From assembly GCA_950295325.1 (NCBI GenBank), contig OX485804.1, positions 41,168,001-41,232,000 of the forward strand: 64,000 bases of DNA, read 5' to 3'. The stretch is from Polytrichum commune. Lineage: Eukaryota > Streptophyta > Polytrichopsida > Polytrichales > Polytrichaceae. The translations under genes and the position numbers were made by a program. Shown piece by piece: positions 61,805 to 64,000 of the stretch (positions are counted from its first letter, which is position 1; each line of letters begins with the position of its first letter). The notes below the pieces were generated by a model. It was not told where the DNA came from, ran no database searches, and saw only the letters and a program-made list of their open reading frames with translations.

Positions 61805-62292
61805 CAGTCCACCCTCTATAAATGTTAGGCTCTGGAGTAAAATTTTCCTAACATTTATAGTGAGTTGACATTGTAACAGTTATAAAGGGACCTTTTTGAA
61901 TGATTAACAAATATAAATTCATTACAATTATGGAGGGAGAGTTTTGCAAAATTATCATATATAAAATATGTGTATCAAATCAATCTTTTATTTTTATGAA
62001 ACAAAATAAGAATCAATATAGTCCAAATGAATAATTTGATCACAAAAGTCAAATTTGATGGCTTTTGCCACTATGAAAGGTTGTGAGTCAATGTGATGGA
62101 TGTCATCACACAATATTGGATGTATTTCATAGGTTAACATTTATAAGTGGCAAATTAACAAAGAGGGGAGTAAATTATTGTTAACATTTAACATAGTTAA
62201 CATTCTAGTTAGCAATATGAGGGGAGTACGATTTTGTTAACAAATATAATGAGTTAACGTTTATAAGTGTAACATTTATCAAGGGTGGACTG
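61805..62292 (-). mobile_element. Pogo-like (Tc1/mariner) MITE, copy 2
   Basis: Ends CAGTCCACCCTCTATAAATG and ...TTTATCAAGGGTGGACTG, flanked by TA (61803-61804, 62293-62294). It is nearly identical along its length to copy 1 but inverted. 488 bp, no ORF. Confidence 0.94.
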
Positions 62293-62769
62293 TAGATGTT
62301 AACTTAGGGCCCTTAAGCCTAATGGTATCCGACTTAGAGACCGCGTTGTGGTTGCCACGTCATCGCTTTGACCCCCCCCCTCTCCCCCTCCTCTCCTTTC
62401 TTACTACCTCCGGTTGGAGGTCGTTTTTTGGAGACATGATATCTTCGGGGGCTAAGTGTTCGAGGTTGGGTGGGGGGGGGTTCAAACTTCAACCGTGTGG
62501 ATGAGATCTTTGACTTTGTATCAATGAGTTTGGTTTGTGAATGTTTCACAAATCTAGCTTGCGTGTTTTGTCAAGCTTTTATGTAGGGTTTTAAGAAACA
62601 CGTAAAATTTCTCGGATGAGAAGCACTAAAAGGTTTCAAACTACCATTACATGGTGTACGTGACAATTCGCAGCCATTGGTGAATACATAAATAGTTGGG
62701 CGAGGGGTTTGAATTGGTTGGGTTGTGTTCATTGAGGTTGATGGGTCTTAAGTGGATGGGTTTCTTAAT
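62293..62769. other. Spacer with C-run and G-run and a weak pol III-like box
   Basis: AAGCCTAATGG at about 62316 resembles an A box, and GGTTCAAACTT near 62478 resembles a B box. The spacing (about 160 bp) is too long for a tRNA or an ordinary SINE head. C(8) and G(8) runs flank the region. Confidence 0.3.
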
Positions 62770-63055
62770 TAGAGCCCTATATTTGATCGGTACGTGGTTT
62801 GGTGAGGATCAAAGTGCAAGCATCGTAAATCCACGTGTTTAGAACATATTGGACTACCTCTTCAAATATCAATAACCACTCTACACTCAACAACGATCAC
62901 ATTTGGGAGCGCCTATGTATCGAGTTACGAAATCGACAAACATGCACTTCCGATAAGCACAACTAAACCAGAAGAGGTCCGATTTCCAATCCGACTTTTG
63001 CAGACATTTCGTTGTGGATTTACTAATGCAACGCGAGTTGTGTTTTGTAAATCTT
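62770..63055 (+). repeat. Dispersed repeat shared with 51.5-52.0 kb
   Basis: 'tatatttgatcggtacgtgg', 'gtgaggatcaaag', 'ctctacactcaa', 'acttttgcagacattt..gatttactaatgcaac' follow the same order as at 51503-52010, but the interior gap is shorter. Confidence 0.7.
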
Positions 63056-63114
63056 ATAAATACAAGTCGGAGAACATGAAAACACGAACCACATCGCACC
63101 CACATACCTTACAT

Positions 63115-63540
63115 TTCAACATCCTAACATACAAAGTAATCAATGAGGTTGCACATCATGTCCTATGAAGTTTGAATACGTCGAAGCAAAAGTGAAGAAC
63201 CAAAAGTGTCCATTTTAGGCCCACTCGCCTATTCTTCTTTCGTATGAGAATGAATTCGACTTTGATGTTGCTTGTGTTTGCAGCAACTACTGTATATAAA
63301 CAGGCAGATGAGGGAGGGGTTGGAGTTGGTTGAGTCGTGGTTCATCATCATCATCATATTCCAACATCACAACATCCAAAACAATCAATGAGGATGCACG
63401 TATCGGCTATGGAATTTAAGGTACATTGAAGCGGGTGCGGAACCAAAAAGTGTCCATTTTAGGCCCACTCGCCTTCCTCCCTATGGGAACCAATCCGCCT
63501 CACATGTTGCTTGTCTTTGCAGCAACTAAGTTAACTTGCT
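63115..63540. repeat. Two-copy tandem, about 246-bp period
   Basis: Units start with TTCAACATCC / CACAACATCC at 63115 and 63368. Shared 'aatcaatgagg(t/a)tgcac', 'aagtgtccattttaggccca', 'ctcgcct' and 'gttgcttgt.tttgcagcaact'. Confidence 0.92.
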
Positions 63541-63546
63541 TGGTGA

Positions 63547-63597
63547 ATATATATGTGTGTGTGTGTGTATATATATAGATAGTGTGTGTGTGTGTAT
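63547..63597. repeat. Compound TA/TG microsatellite
   Basis: Two TG runs of 7 to 9 units separated by TATATATAGATAG. Confidence 0.95.
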
Positions 63598-63757
63598 AGG
63601 GGCTACAATATACGGGCGTTATATTTTCTTTTCTTTTCTTATATATAGTGTGTATAGGTCGGATGTTGGCCGGATGAGATGGCTTGAGTTCGTTGAATTG
63701 TGTTCCGTGTGACATTAATGTAGGAGCTACAATAGTACTCGAGCCTAACTTAGTAAC

Positions 63758-64000
63758 TACACTAAATAGTTTTATTAGTGTGGGTGAGAAATTAGCATGG
63801 GCCACACTAATTTGCTAGTGAAGGTGGAATTATTGGGGGTCCAAGACCCAGGTCTTCCTCTAACTCTTCATGAAAAACTTTTGACCAACACCTTACATAG
63901 AATAAAATAATTATCTCATATCAAAAACACTACAAAAACAAATAGTCACCCACACTAATTTTCTAGAAAAAATTAACTATGGCTAGTGAAGGTGGAATTA
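63758..64000. mobile_element. Left part of a CACTA-like or TAGTGTT-family element running off the window
   Basis: CTACACTAAATAGTTTTATT at 63758 resembles the ends of the 60.3-kb element. CACTACAAAAACAAATAGTC at 63930 is a typical plant CACTA start. ATTAGTGTGGGTGA (about 63774-63787) is inverted at about 63946-63959 (TCACCCACACTAAT), and 'gctagtgaaggtggaatta' occurs twice (63812-63831, 63981-64000). Confidence 0.55.

Noticed and set aside
1-64000. tRNA, rRNA genes, CRISPR arrays, organelle DNA insertions
   Set aside because: I looked for tRNA T-loop boxes, rRNA-like blocks, regular spaced repeats and plastid gene blocks and saw none that hold up. The tandem arrays have no spacer/repeat structure of CRISPR.

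Overview
The window is nuclear DNA from a land plant. Genes are split by GT-AG introns of about 75 to 1,700 bp. The five well-supported gene models are single-copy eukaryotic housekeeping types with plant-style layouts: a plastid xi-class glutathione transferase, DDB2 with a CCHC knuckle, a PAT13-16-like DHHC acyltransferase, TRM13, and a small ER-type membrane protein. The non-coding DNA carries typical plant DNA transposon remnants: PIF/Harbinger, pogo-like, Stowaway and CACTA-like ends. I see no intact LTR retrotransposon. The exact lineage cannot be fixed from this sequence alone.

Layout. 0-9 kb: a glutathionyl-hydroquinone reductase gene on the minus strand lies head to head with the DDB2 gene on the plus strand. 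9-14 kb: gene-free DNA with a broken Harbinger transposase. 14.4-17.6 kb: a DHHC palmitoyltransferase. 17.6-23.5 kb: gene-free, with one inverted-repeat element. 23.6-29.6 kb: TRM13 tRNA 2'-O-methyltransferase. 31.4-33.5 kb: two unrecognised open frames. 35.5-36.8 kb: a two-exon membrane protein gene on the minus strand with a minisatellite upstream of its start. 37-64 kb: no convincing gene; this half is almost entirely repeats and small non-autonomous transposons, some nested.

The genes do not form a pathway. DDB2 (UV lesion recognition), TRM13 (tRNA methylation), the acyltransferase (membrane anchoring of proteins) and the plastid GSH reductase are ordinary neighbours in a gene-rich patch that borders a transposon-rich one.

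What stands out is the repeat structure. At least fifteen independent low-copy tandem duplications (2 to 4 copies, mostly 130 to 280 bp) occur in introns, 3' flanks and intergenic DNA. One of them copied the end of an exon that encodes the glutathione transferase active site into the adjacent intron, where it decayed. A run of small hairpins whose stems vary while the loop is kept lies at about 42.4-42.75 kb. Several terminal-inverted-repeat families can be delimited with their target duplications directly from this window. I found no clear new multi-gene system; the best candidates for follow-up are the hairpin run, the promoter minisatellite with its KKXX membrane protein, and the dispersed gene-associated repeat.
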